64,000 nt of DNA from Avoscillospira_A sp052117125 (GTDB lineage Bacteria > Bacillota > Clostridia > Oscillospirales > Oscillospiraceae), in NCBI RefSeq assembly GCF_052117125.1, contig NZ_JBQKJT010000007.1, positions 62,001 to 126,000 on the forward strand, written 5' to 3'. The notes under the pieces are model-generated. The model saw only the letters and a list, made by a program, of their open reading frames with translations. It was not told where the DNA came from and did no database searches. Position numbers and translations under genes: made by a program. Below are positions 8,086-15,603 of the stretch, piece by piece (positions within the stretch are counted from its first letter, which is position 1; each line of letters starts with the position of its first letter).

Positions 8086-9177
8086 TTATTGGATGTGATC
8101 GATGTATCCCTCGGCACACAGCAGTTCGGCCAGCAGTACCGCACCGCCGGCAGCGCCGCGGAGGGTGTTATGGCTCAGGCAGACAAACTTGTAATCATAC
8201 TGGGTGTCGGGGCGCAGACGGCCAATGGAAACGGCCATGCCGTTCTCCAGATTCCGGTCCAGCTTCGTTTGGGGACGGTTGTCTTCCTCAAAGTAGTGGA
8301 GGAACTGCTTGGGCGCGGAGGGCAGGTTCAGTTCCTGGGCCCGGCCGGAGAACGCGGCCCAGTCGGACTTGATCTGCTCCATGGAGGGCTTCTCTTTGAA
8401 GCTCATAAAGCAGGCGGCCATGTGGCCGTTGGACACAGGGACGCGGAGACACTGGGCTGTGATTGCTGGACCCTCGGCGTTGGCGATGTGATCACCGTCC
8501 ACATGGCCCCACAGCTTCAAGGGCTCCTGCTCGGACTTCTCTTCCTCGCCGCCGATGTAGGGGATGACGTTGTCCACCATTTCAGGCCACGTCTCAAAGG
8601 TCTTGCCCGCGCCGGAAATGGCCTGATAGGTGCAGACCAGCGCCTTCTCCACACCGTATTTCAGCAGGGGATGGAGAGCGGGAACGTAGCTTTGCAGAGA
8701 GCAGTTGGACTTGACCGCCACAAAGCCGCGCTTGGTGCCCAGGCGTTTGCGCTGGGCGTCAATGACCTTGATGTGGTCGGCATTGATCTCCGGCACCACC
8801 ATGGGCACGTCGGGGGTCCAGCGATGGGCGGAGTTGTTGGAAACCACCGGACACTCGGCCTTGGCGTAACGGTCTTCCAGGGCCTTGATCTCCTCTTTTT
8901 TCATATCCACAGCGCAGAACACGAAGTCCACCATGGCGGCGATCTTTTCAACATCGGCTTCGGCATCCATGACCACCATATCCTTGGCCCAGGCAGGCAT
9001 CTCGGACTCCATGGCCCAGCGGCTGCCTACAGCCTCAGCATAGGTCTTGCCGGCGCTGCGGCTGCTGGCTGCCAGGACAACCGTCTCAAACCAGGGATGG
9101 TTGTCGGTGAGGGTGATGAAGCGCTGACCCACCATTCCGGTGGCGCCGATGATACCCACTTTGTATTTCTGTTCCAT
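8086..9177 (-). CDS. asd: Aspartate-semialdehyde dehydrogenase (archaeal/fungal-like type)
   Basis: Reduces aspartyl phosphate to aspartate semialdehyde, the branch point to lysine/DAP, threonine and methionine. 363 residues. The N-terminal NADP site is GATGMVGQRFI; the catalytic cysteine lies in KSNCSLQSYVPALHPLL (about 159), and a conserved His sits near HVDGDHIANAEGP. The segment LAASSRSAGKTYAEAV and the long C-terminal half resemble the archaeal/fungal class more than the usual short bacterial enzyme. ATG with AAAGGAG. Alone on its strand, with a leader of about 150 bases from the promoter at 9328-9356; no lysine riboswitch was recognised there. Confidence 0.9.
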   Translation of the reverse strand: MEQKYKVGIIGATGMVGQRFITLTDNHPWFETVVLAASSRSAGKTYAEAVGSRWAMESEMPAWAKDMVVMDAEADVEKIAAMVDFVFCAVDMKKEEIKALEDRYAKAECPVVSNNSAHRWTPDVPMVVPEINADHIKVIDAQRKRLGTKRGFVAVKSNCSLQSYVPALHPLLKYGVEKALVCTYQAISGAGKTFETWPEMVDNVIPYIGGEEEKSEQEPLKLWGHVDGDHIANAEGPAITAQCLRVPVSNGHMAACFMSFKEKPSMEQIKSDWAAFSGRAQELNLPSAPKQFLHYFEEDNRPQTKLDRNLENGMAVSIGRLRPDTQYDYKFVCLSHNTLRGAAGGAVLLAELLCAEGYIDHIQ

Positions 9178-9245
9178 TTTCCATTCTCCTTTATGATACC
9201 GCCGGTCGAAATTGGTCTCAGAGGAAAGAAAATTCCGGCCTTAGG

Positions 9246-9274
9246 TTGAATAAAAACACGTTTTGCGGTATAAT
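9246..9274 (+). promoter_or_regulatory. Candidate promoter for the SpoIID-domain gene
   Basis: TTGAAT, 17-base spacer, TATAAT. It leaves a 5' leader of about 125 bases before the ATG at 9407, which crosses the divergent asd promoter. Confidence 0.55.
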
Positions 9275-9327
9275 AACCTTTGCCTATGGCACGGGTGACC
9301 GTGAGGCAGAGACTCTTGTCTTTCATC

Positions 9328-9356
9328 ATCATATCACATTGCTAATGTGGAGTCAA
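9328..9356 (-). promoter_or_regulatory. Candidate promoter for asd
   Basis: On the minus strand: TTGACT, 17-base spacer, TATGAT. It lies downstream of the divergent plus-strand promoter at 9246-9274, so the two transcripts overlap head to head by about 50 bases. Confidence 0.58.
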
Positions 9357-9406
9357 TGTGCGCATTGGCTACTTTTTCTGTTTTATTTTCCGAAATGGAG
9401 GGCAAT

Positions 9407-11113
9407 ATGACGCAAAAAATCAGACAATTTGCCAGATTGGGGCTGGTGTTTCTGACTTGTGTACTTTTTGCGGCCTATATTCCATATCAGGCTGACGCGT
9501 CATTCTCTGACCGTGTCATTCGTGTGGGTCTGTATTACGGCAGCAACGCGCTCCCCTCGGCCAATCTGGCCAATGAGGTGGGCAGCGGTTATCAATTTGG
9601 TACATATAGCAGCAGCGGCACGTTTTCACCCATTGGCAGCACGACTCAGGAAAAAATCACCGTCTGCAAGGACGCCAATCTCTATCTGTCCGGCGGCAGC
9701 TTTTATGAGCCCCCTACAGCGGCGGACTATCAGCTCATCGGCGCTTACCATATTCAAATGCCCGATACCTATGCCACCTATGAGGCGGCAGCCCAGGCAG
9801 CGGCGGCCTATCCCTACGGCTTCCCGGCCTATGTCAATGGAAAATATGTGGTCCGGTTCGAGTTTTATTCTTCCGCAGTTAACGCTGAGGCAGATGCCGC
9901 AGCTTATAACGGCGCGCAGGTGGTAGGCGGCAGTAAGACGTGCTATACTGTTGTCAATACGGCAACGGGACAGATTCTGTTTGAGTTTGACAACAACGGC
10001 GATTATCTGGGCATCCAGCCCATGAGCAGCGGTGAGCGGGCGCAGACCTGGTTCAAGGGATATCGGTACTACGGCGGATTCCAGTATATGCGCCGCAGCG
10101 GCAACGATATTTCCGTCATTAACTTTGTCAATGAGGACCTGTACGTGTCCGGTGTCCTGCCGTATGAGTTTGTGGTCAATAACGATCTGGAATCGTTGAA
10201 AGCCGGTGCTGTGGCCATCCGGACTTTTTCAAGGGCCACCACCAAGCACAATGCCCTGGGCTTTGACATCTGCAACACCACCGACTGCCAGGTGTATCGC
10301 GGTGTTTATACGGGTGCAGGGGCCCAACTGGTCCTGGACGCCGTGGAACAGACCGGCGGCCAGTGCGCCTATTATAATGGAAAACTGATCGAGGCGCTGT
10401 ACTTCTCCTCTGACGGCGGCGCAACGGAAGACGCGATCAACGCATGGGGCAGCGATGTGCCGTATCTCAAAGGCAAACTGGATCCCTATGAGACGTCTAT
10501 TTCTTTTAACGGCAAAAGCTGGAGTTACACAGTGACACCATCTGACATTCAAAGCTTGTTGCAAAACAGGGGATACAACTGCGGTACAGTTACAGGCCTG
10601 GAAGTGACGAAGACCACAGCTATGGGTAATGTCAACGAACTGACCGTTACAGACGGCAGTGGTAAGAAATTTACCTTTACCGGGGATAATGTACGGGTAT
10701 TGCAAAATTTGTCCGGCGTCACCTATATGAGCCGTCGGTTCCAGATTACGCCCATTGGCAGTCAGCCGTCGGGAAATGCTTCGACCACCACCGGAGACAC
10801 CAGTTTTTCGGTCTATGACGGCAACACCACAACCCAATCCGATACCATCACCGTCATCACCGGCAGCGGGACCCAGCAGGTGACGGCGCCTGCTACCGTC
10901 ATCACCGGCAGCGGGACCGTAACCGTCGGAGAAAGCAGCGGCAGCGGTTCCGGAAGCACACAGACTGGCAGCGGTCAGGGCTGGATCATCACCGGCGGCG
11001 GTTACGGTCACAACATCGGCATGAGCCAATGGGGCGCCTATGCTATGGGACAGCAGGGATACACCTATGAGGATATCCTGAAATTCTACTACACTGGCAT
11101 TACGATCCAGTGA
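9407..11113 (+). CDS. Secreted SpoIID/LytB-domain protein
   Basis: SpoIID-family proteins are peptidoglycan lytic transglycosylases or their relatives, and SpoIID itself acts in engulfment. The 568-residue product has a signal peptide (about 1-31, ending near YQADA), an N-terminal region with an SPOR-like feel (about 100-190), the SpoIID core (YVSGVLPYEFVV, AGAVAIRTFSRA, about 250-290; YFSSDGGATED near 330) and the usual last block GHNIGMSQWGAYAMGQQGY at the extreme C-terminus. A Ser/Thr/Gly linker of about 75 residues with internal repeats separates core and last block, which is unusual. ATG at 9407 has a clear GGAGG. queA follows 18 bases later. The exact role, sporulation or vegetative wall turnover, is not decided by the sequence. 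Confidence 0.85.
   Translation: MTQKIRQFARLGLVFLTCVLFAAYIPYQADASFSDRVIRVGLYYGSNALPSANLANEVGSGYQFGTYSSSGTFSPIGSTTQEKITVCKDANLYLSGGSFYEPPTAADYQLIGAYHIQMPDTYATYEAAAQAAAAYPYGFPAYVNGKYVVRFEFYSSAVNAEADAAAYNGAQVVGGSKTCYTVVNTATGQILFEFDNNGDYLGIQPMSSGERAQTWFKGYRYYGGFQYMRRSGNDISVINFVNEDLYVSGVLPYEFVVNNDLESLKAGAVAIRTFSRATTKHNALGFDICNTTDCQVYRGVYTGAGAQLVLDAVEQTGGQCAYYNGKLIEALYFSSDGGATEDAINAWGSDVPYLKGKLDPYETSISFNGKSWSYTVTPSDIQSLLQNRGYNCGTVTGLEVTKTTAMGNVNELTVTDGSGKKFTFTGDNVRVLQNLSGVTYMSRRFQITPIGSQPSGNASTTTGDTSFSVYDGNTTTQSDTITVITGSGTQQVTAPATVITGSGTVTVGESSGSGSGSTQTGSGQGWIITGGGYGHNIGMSQWGAYAMGQQGYTYEDILKFYYTGITIQ
10850..10918 (+). repeat. 24-base direct repeat in the SpoIID-protein linker
   Basis: Two identical 24-base copies at 10850-10873 and 10895-10918, period 45 bases, each encoding T-V-I-T-G-S-G-T. 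They lie in the low-complexity linker before the final catalytic block. Confidence 0.9.
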
Positions 11114-11131
11114 GAAAATGGAGATGCGACT

Positions 11132-12166
11132 TTGAAAACCAGCGATTTTTACTATGAACTGCCGGAGGAACTCATTGCCCAGACACCTCTGGAACATCGG
11201 GACCATTCCCGGCTGCTGACGTTAAACCGGGCAACGGGAAAAACAGGCCACCATCACTTTTATGAACTACCGGAATTTCTCAAACCTGGCGACTGCCTGG
11301 TGCTGAACAATTCCCGTGTCATTCCAGCCCGCCTGCTGGGCCATCGGGAGCCCACCGGCGGCGCGGTGGAGGTGCTGCTGTTGAAGGACCTGGGAGACAA
11401 CACTTGGGAGTGTCTGGCCAAGCCAGGCCGCAAGTGCCGCATTGGGACGGAACTGTCCTTCGGAGACGGCCGCTTGACGGCCAAGGTGGTGGGCGATGGT
11501 GAAGACGGCAAAAAATTGGTGCAGTTTTCGTTCACCGGTATTTTTCTGGAGGTGCTGGCAGAACTGGGAAAAATGCCTCTTCCGCCCTATATCCGGGAGG
11601 AGTTGGAGGACGGCGAGCGGTATCAGACGGTCTATTCCAAGATCAACGGCTCGGCGGCCGCTCCCACGGCGGGCCTGCACTTCACGCCGGAACTGTTACA
11701 GCAGATCGAAGCCAAAGGCGTTCGGCTGGCCTATGTGACGCTCCATGTGGGGCTGGGTACATTCCGGCCGGTCAAAGCCGACGAAATCGCGGACCACCAT
11801 ATGCACAGCGAATTTTGTGAGATCTCCCAGGAGACGGCGGATATCCTCAATGAGACGCGCCGGCAAGGGGGACGGATTGTGTGCGTGGGAACCACCTCCT
11901 GCCGTACCATTGAATCTCTGGCCAATGATGACGGCACCTTTGTGGAGCGGTCCGGCTGGACGGAAATATTCATCTATCCCGGCTACCGGTTCAAGGCGAT
12001 GGATGCTCTGGTTACCAATTTCCACCTGCCGGAGAGTACCTTGGTGATGCTGGTTTCAGCCTTTGCCGGACGAGAGCACATCTTGGCGGCCTACGCCGAG
12101 GCGGTAAAAGAGCGGTATCGTTTTTTCTCCTTCGGCGATGCCATGTTCATTGCCAATGATATCTGA
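11132..12166 (+). CDS. queA: S-adenosylmethionine:tRNA ribosyltransferase-isomerase
   Basis: Transfers and isomerises the ribosyl part of SAM onto preQ1 in tRNA to give epoxyqueuosine. 344 residues, normal. The start is TTG at 11132 behind GGAG; the following residues KTSDFYYELPEELIAQTPLEHRD match the conserved QueA N-terminus. Other family blocks include AAPTAGLHFT (about 176), HVGLGTFRPV (about 205) and TNFHLPESTLVMLVSAFAG (about 295). tgt follows within 20 bases, so the two queuosine genes form one unit, probably with the SpoIID-domain gene upstream. Confidence 0.97.
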   Translation: MKTSDFYYELPEELIAQTPLEHRDHSRLLTLNRATGKTGHHHFYELPEFLKPGDCLVLNNSRVIPARLLGHREPTGGAVEVLLLKDLGDNTWECLAKPGRKCRIGTELSFGDGRLTAKVVGDGEDGKKLVQFSFTGIFLEVLAELGKMPLPPYIREELEDGERYQTVYSKINGSAAAPTAGLHFTPELLQQIEAKGVRLAYVTLHVGLGTFRPVKADEIADHHMHSEFCEISQETADILNETRRQGGRIVCVGTTSCRTIESLANDDGTFVERSGWTEIFIYPGYRFKAMDALVTNFHLPESTLVMLVSAFAGREHILAAYAEAVKERYRFFSFGDAMFIANDI

Positions 12167-12186
12167 CTGAGAAAGTAGGAACGACG

Positions 12187-13317
12187 TTGTTTCAAGTAAA
12201 AAAGAAAAACGGCACGGCCCGCCGGGGTGAGTTCACCTGTCCCCACGGTACCGTACAGACGCCGGTATTTATGAATGTGGGCACCCAGGGCGCTATTAAA
12301 GGCGCCCTCAGCGCCGCCGATTTGAAGAACATTGGTTGTCAGGTGGAACTGTCCAACACCTACCATCTTCATGTGCGTCCAGGCGACCAGTTGATTCACG
12401 ACTTGGGCGGCCTGCACAAGTTTATGACCTGGGATGGTCCTATGCTTACTGATTCCGGCGGCTTCCAGGTGTTTTCCCTGGCCAGTTTGCGGAAAATCAA
12501 GGAAGAGGGTGTCCATTTTGCCTCCCATGTAGACGGTCGGAAGATCTTTATGGGCCCCGAAGAGAGCATGCAAATTCAGTCCAACCTGGGCTCCGACATT
12601 GCCATGGCCTTTGACGAATGCATTGAAAATCCTGCTCCCTATGATTATGTAAAGCGGTCCTGTGAGCGGACATACCGCTGGCTGGTGCGCTGCAAAAACG
12701 AGTTGGACCGGCTCAATGGGCTACCCGGCACAGTGAATCCCGGGCAGGTGCTGTTCGGCATCAACCAGGGCGGCACCTATGATGATCTGCGGATGTGGCA
12801 TATGAAAGAAATCGCCAAGCTGAACCTGGCTGGTTATGCCATTGGCGGACTGGCGGTGGGCGAACCCACGGAGGTCATGTACCATATCATTGAAGCAGTG
12901 GAACCCTGGATGCCCGCAGACCGCCCCAGATACCTCATGGGTGTTGGGACCCCGTCCAATATCATTGAGGCTGTGGCACGTGGTGTGGACTTCTTCGACT
13001 GCGTCATGCCGGCCCGTAACGCCCGCCATGCAAAGCTCTTTACCTGGAGTGGTTCCATCAATTTAAAGAACGCCAAGTATGAGCGGGATGAAGGTCCAAT
13101 TGATGCCCAGTGCGACTGTCCGGTGTGCAGACGGTATTCCCGCGCCTATCTCCGCCACTTGTTTAAGGCAGAGGAGATGCTGGCCATGCGGTTGTCCGTC
13201 ATGCACAATCTGTATTTTTATAACCAGCTGATGCAGAAGATTCGTGATGCACTGGACAACGATCAATTTGATGCGTTTCGTGCGGAGTACTCGGAAAAAC
13301 TGGCGCAGAAAATTTAA
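12187..13317 (+). CDS. tgt: tRNA-guanine transglycosylase
   Basis: Exchanges the wobble guanine of GUN anticodons for preQ1. 376 residues. Substrate-site block LTDSGGFQVFSL (about 87-98), nucleophile region FFDCVMPARNARH (about 270), and the zinc site CDCPVCRRYSRAYLRHLF (about 310) are all intact. TTG start at 12187 with an AGTAGGA site; no better start exists. Follows queA and precedes yajC, the usual order, although secD/secF, often next, are absent because the strand switches after yajC. Confidence 0.97.
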   Translation: MFQVKKKNGTARRGEFTCPHGTVQTPVFMNVGTQGAIKGALSAADLKNIGCQVELSNTYHLHVRPGDQLIHDLGGLHKFMTWDGPMLTDSGGFQVFSLASLRKIKEEGVHFASHVDGRKIFMGPEESMQIQSNLGSDIAMAFDECIENPAPYDYVKRSCERTYRWLVRCKNELDRLNGLPGTVNPGQVLFGINQGGTYDDLRMWHMKEIAKLNLAGYAIGGLAVGEPTEVMYHIIEAVEPWMPADRPRYLMGVGTPSNIIEAVARGVDFFDCVMPARNARHAKLFTWSGSINLKNAKYERDEGPIDAQCDCPVCRRYSRAYLRHLFKAEEMLAMRLSVMHNLYFYNQLMQKIRDALDNDQFDAFRAEYSEKLAQKI

Positions 13318-13325
13318 AATTCCCC

Positions 13326-13354
13326 TTGAAAACAGAGATAATATTGGCTATAAT
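13326..13354 (+). promoter_or_regulatory. Promoter for yajC
   Basis: TTGAAA, 17-base spacer, TATAAT in the 66-base gap between tgt and yajC. It would allow yajC to be transcribed apart from queA-tgt. Confidence 0.62.
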
Positions 13355-13383
13355 AAAGCAAATGCCCGAATGGAGGTAACAAA

Positions 13384-13710
13384 ATGGGTGCAGAAGCAAT
13401 GTCAACCATCATGATGTTTGCTGTCGTGATCCTGGTGTTCTACTTCTTCGTGATTCGTCCCGAAAACAAGAAGAAGAAAGCCATGCAGGAAATGCGCGAT
13501 GCGCTGAAGGTTGGCGACAAGATCATCACGATTGGCGGTATCGTCGGTGAAGTGGTGCACATCAAGGACGACAACATCGTCATTGAGACCAGTGCCGACC
13601 GCGTCCGTATGGAGCTGGCCAAGTGGGCCATTTCCAGCAACGAGACAGCGGAGAAGGCTGCTGCTAAGGCTAGAGAAGATGCCAGAGCAGAGAAGAAGAA
13701 AAAGAAGTAA
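13384..13710 (+). CDS. yajC: Preprotein translocase auxiliary subunit YajC
   Basis: Small membrane partner of the SecDF translocon. 108 residues: one N-terminal membrane helix (about 6-22, ending in FFVIRPENKKKK), then the cytoplasmic YajC fold (VGDKIITIGGIVGEVVHIKDDNIVIET). The last 25 residues are Ala/Lys/Glu rich and very basic (EKKKKK), a common trait of this family. ATG at 13384 with TGGAGG. Terminator directly after. Confidence 0.95.
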   Translation: MGAEAMSTIMMFAVVILVFYFFVIRPENKKKKAMQEMRDALKVGDKIITIGGIVGEVVHIKDDNIVIETSADRVRMELAKWAISSNETAEKAAAKAREDARAEKKKKK

Positions 13711-13714
13711 GCAG

Positions 13715-13749
13715 AAAACGGTACCGCGCTTCATGCGGTACCGTTTTTT
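13715..13749 (+). terminator. Terminator after yajC
   Basis: Perfect 13-base arms (13715-13727 and 13735-13747) built on CGGTACCGC/GCGGTACCG, with a T tract. Confidence 0.9.
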
Positions 13750-13785
13750 AGCTGTCCGGCAGGGGACAGGGAATCAAAACAGAAA

Positions 13786-13820
13786 AACTCCGACAGTACC
13801 AACCGGACTGTCGGAGTTTT
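13786..13820 (-). terminator. Terminator after the NlpC/P60 gene
   Basis: 12-bp arms AACTCCGACAGT/ACTGTCGGAGTT just beyond the minus-strand stop at 13824, with A/T flanks on both sides, so it may also back up the yajC terminator. Confidence 0.8.
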
Positions 13821-13823
13821 TTA

Positions 13824-14708
13824 TCAGGCAATTCTTCTGGCGCCGATATAGCGGCTGGCATAGTAGCTGTCGCTGAGGTTGGTAACCTTGACACCACCAG
13901 AGGCAGCATGCACAAACTGGTTGTTGCCGATGTAGATTCCCACATGGGAAGCGGCGGCACTGGTGGCGTACGTATTGTCAAAGAACACCAAATCACCGGG
14001 CTGCAGGCTGCTGACGGCGTAACCGTTGCCCAGCTGCTGGCCGGCGGTACGGTTGATGGTGTAACCCAACTGCTTGTAGACGTAACGGGTAAAGCCGGAG
14101 CAGTCAAAGCCGGAAGGCGTTGTGCCGCCCCAGACATAGGGGACACCGAGATACTGCATACCCAGATCGGCAGCCTGCTGGCCAACACTGACCGAAGAAC
14201 CGGCGGAAGAGTTATAGATGGGCTTTTCCGTCAACTCCATCAGATCGCTTCTGATATAACCGGTTTGTCCCTCATACTGGACCTTGTACCAGCCGCAGTT
14301 GAATCCGATGATATACGCCTCATCGCCATACTGCATCTGGCAGACCAGATCGCTGGAGGAGGAGGGCTGCGACCGCAGGTTAACGCTGGAAGTATTGATT
14401 CGACCGTCGCCGAGCTCCACGTTTTCCCGTTCCTTGAAGGTTATGTAATCCGCGCTCATATAGCCGATATCCAGATTGTAATCCACCAGATACCAGCCGT
14501 CGACCTCACGGATGATGACCACGTTGTCGCCAGGGGAGGCGATGGAAATGGTGTCGGAATTGGCGGAGGCCGATTCCCGCAGACGCAGGCTGGTCTCCAC
14601 AACACCGATGCCGGTTTTCAATTCCGTGGCGGAAGCGCTGATGGAAATGGCGGCTGTGGCGGCAACCGCCATCGTGGACAGGATCAACAGACGTTTTGCT
14701 CGGTTCAT
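13824..14708 (-). CDS. Secreted SH3-domain NlpC/P60 cell-wall hydrolase
   Basis: Predicted peptidoglycan endopeptidase. 294 residues: signal peptide (about 1-28, ending ASATE), two bacterial SH3 domains (about 33-88 and 95-152) for wall binding, then an NlpC/P60 domain (about 175-294) with catalytic Cys in FDCSGFTRYVYKQLG and His in SHVGIYIGNNQFVHAA. Start ATG at 14708 with GAGAGAGG upstream. It resembles the second NlpC/P60 protein at 22022-23107 in its catalytic half but has SH3 rather than SLH modules. A housekeeping or a sporulation/germination hydrolase are both possible. Confidence 0.9.
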   Translation of the reverse strand: MNRAKRLLILSTMAVAATAAISISASATELKTGIGVVETSLRLRESASANSDTISIASPGDNVVIIREVDGWYLVDYNLDIGYMSADYITFKERENVELGDGRINTSSVNLRSQPSSSSDLVCQMQYGDEAYIIGFNCGWYKVQYEGQTGYIRSDLMELTEKPIYNSSAGSSVSVGQQAADLGMQYLGVPYVWGGTTPSGFDCSGFTRYVYKQLGYTINRTAGQQLGNGYAVSSLQPGDLVFFDNTYATSAAASHVGIYIGNNQFVHAASGGVKVTNLSDSYYASRYIGARRIA

Positions 14709-14748
14709 TCTACTTCGATACCTCTCTCATTTGCAGATTCCATGAAAC

Positions 14749-15039
14749 TTACTTAGCGGCAAGAGCCCGATCGAGCCATACACAGCCCACATCCAATGCC
14801 GTGTAAAAACCGTCTTTTTCACTCTTCTTAACAATGCGCTCCCGAGGCTTGGCGTCGGGGTCCGTCAGCTGTAACTGTACAGAAACCTTGGTGGCCAGCT
14901 CCAGATCACCGTCTTTCTTGGACTCGAGGATCTGCAGCATCACAATATGGGAGTCGCTCATATTGCCGTAATAAACAACATTGTCCTTCCGCAGCAGGGG
15001 ACGGCCCTTGTACTTCAGAACTGCATTTTTCTCAGACAT
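14749..15039 (-). CDS. Conserved small protein of unknown function
   Basis: 96 residues, cytoplasmic, no membrane segment or signal. It starts at the internal ATG MSEKNAVLKYKGRPLLRK, which has a perfect GGAGG site; the frame is open 51 bases further but without a ribosome site. The sequence has a beta-rich look (VVYYGNMSDSHIVMLQIL, ATKVSVQLQLTD) with many charged residues. Not recognised as a named family. It has its own strong promoter at 15069-15097, so it is probably well expressed. Confidence 0.75.
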   Translation of the reverse strand: MSEKNAVLKYKGRPLLRKDNVVYYGNMSDSHIVMLQILESKKDGDLELATKVSVQLQLTDPDAKPRERIVKKSEKDGFYTALDVGCVWLDRALAAK

Positions 15040-15068
15040 TGTTACCCTCCTGATTAAAATGTAACCAA

Positions 15069-15097
15069 ATTGTAACACATTGTATCCCACTTGTCAA
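15069..15097 (-). promoter_or_regulatory. Promoter of the 96-residue protein
   Basis: Minus strand: TTGACA, 17-base spacer, TACAAT, close to consensus, 30 bases before the start. Confidence 0.7.
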
Positions 15098-15214
15098 TAG
15101 GTAATTGACATAACATTACACTTTGGTCCAATTATTTTTGAAATTTTTCACAAAAAAGGAAATGGATGTGATTGATTGGGGAAAATCTGCATGGAAAGGT
15201 TACAAACAGAAAAC

Positions 15215-15242
15215 AAGAAGGGGAACCGAGGTTCCCCTTCTT
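15215..15242 (-). terminator. Terminator after ireB
   Basis: Perfect 13-bp arms (15215-15227, 15230-15242; AAGAAGGGGAACC and complement) with GTTTT following on the minus strand. Confidence 0.82.
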
Positions 15243-15258
15243 CGACGCCGGCCGGCGG

Positions 15259-15504
15259 TCAGTCGAACAGATAGTGACGGACCAGCTCCTGCAAAAGATC
15301 ATCCCGATCCAGTTTGCAGATGAGACTGCGGGCGTTGTTGAAGTTGGTGATATACGTCGGGTCCTCAGAGAGCAAATACCCTACAATCTGATTGATGGGA
15401 TTATAGCCCTTTTCGCTGAGAGAACGGTAAACAGACGTCAGGATCTGCTTCATCTCCGCCGTAGATTCATCGGGGACCACAAACTTGATCGTATTATCAT
15501 CCAT
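15259..15504 (-). CDS. ireB: IreB-family regulatory phosphoprotein (DUF965)
   Basis: 81 residues. In enterococci IreB is a substrate of the PASTA kinase IreK and tunes cephalosporin tolerance; the same role is inferred, not shown, here. The whole protein matches the family: TIKFVVPDESTAEMKQIL, SLSEKGYNPINQIVGYLLSEDPTYI, then an alpha-helical end. ATG at 15504 has TAAGGAGG; the longer in-frame reading to 15582 has no ribosome site. In many Firmicutes this gene lies beside ruvX and alaS; here it stands alone between a small unknown and pheT. Confidence 0.92.
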   Translation of the reverse strand: MDDNTIKFVVPDESTAEMKQILTSVYRSLSEKGYNPINQIVGYLLSEDPTYITNFNNARSLICKLDRDDLLQELVRHYLFD

Positions 15505-15534
15505 ACGGTCTGCCTCCTTACCTGGAATACTCCT

Positions 15535-15563
15535 ATCATATAATAGAAATGATGCGTTGTAAA
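15535..15563 (-). promoter_or_regulatory. Candidate promoter for ireB
   Basis: Minus strand: TTTACA, 17-base spacer, TATGAT, 31 bases before the ireB start and after the pheT stop. Confidence 0.55.
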
Positions 15564-15603
15564 GGAAAACTTCCACCGACACAGCCGGAAAGCTTGTCCG
15601 ATC

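Noticed and set aside
8089..9249. 386-codon plus frame
   Set aside because: Antisense to asd, Gly/His-rich shadow with no motif.
9178..9327. Lysine riboswitch in the asd leader
   Set aside because: The leader is long enough, but the conserved lysine-switch blocks are not visible; only a weak hairpin is seen.
13752..13769. Hairpin CTGTCC/GGGACAG between two terminators
   Set aside because: Short, no T tract; explained by its position between stronger terminators.
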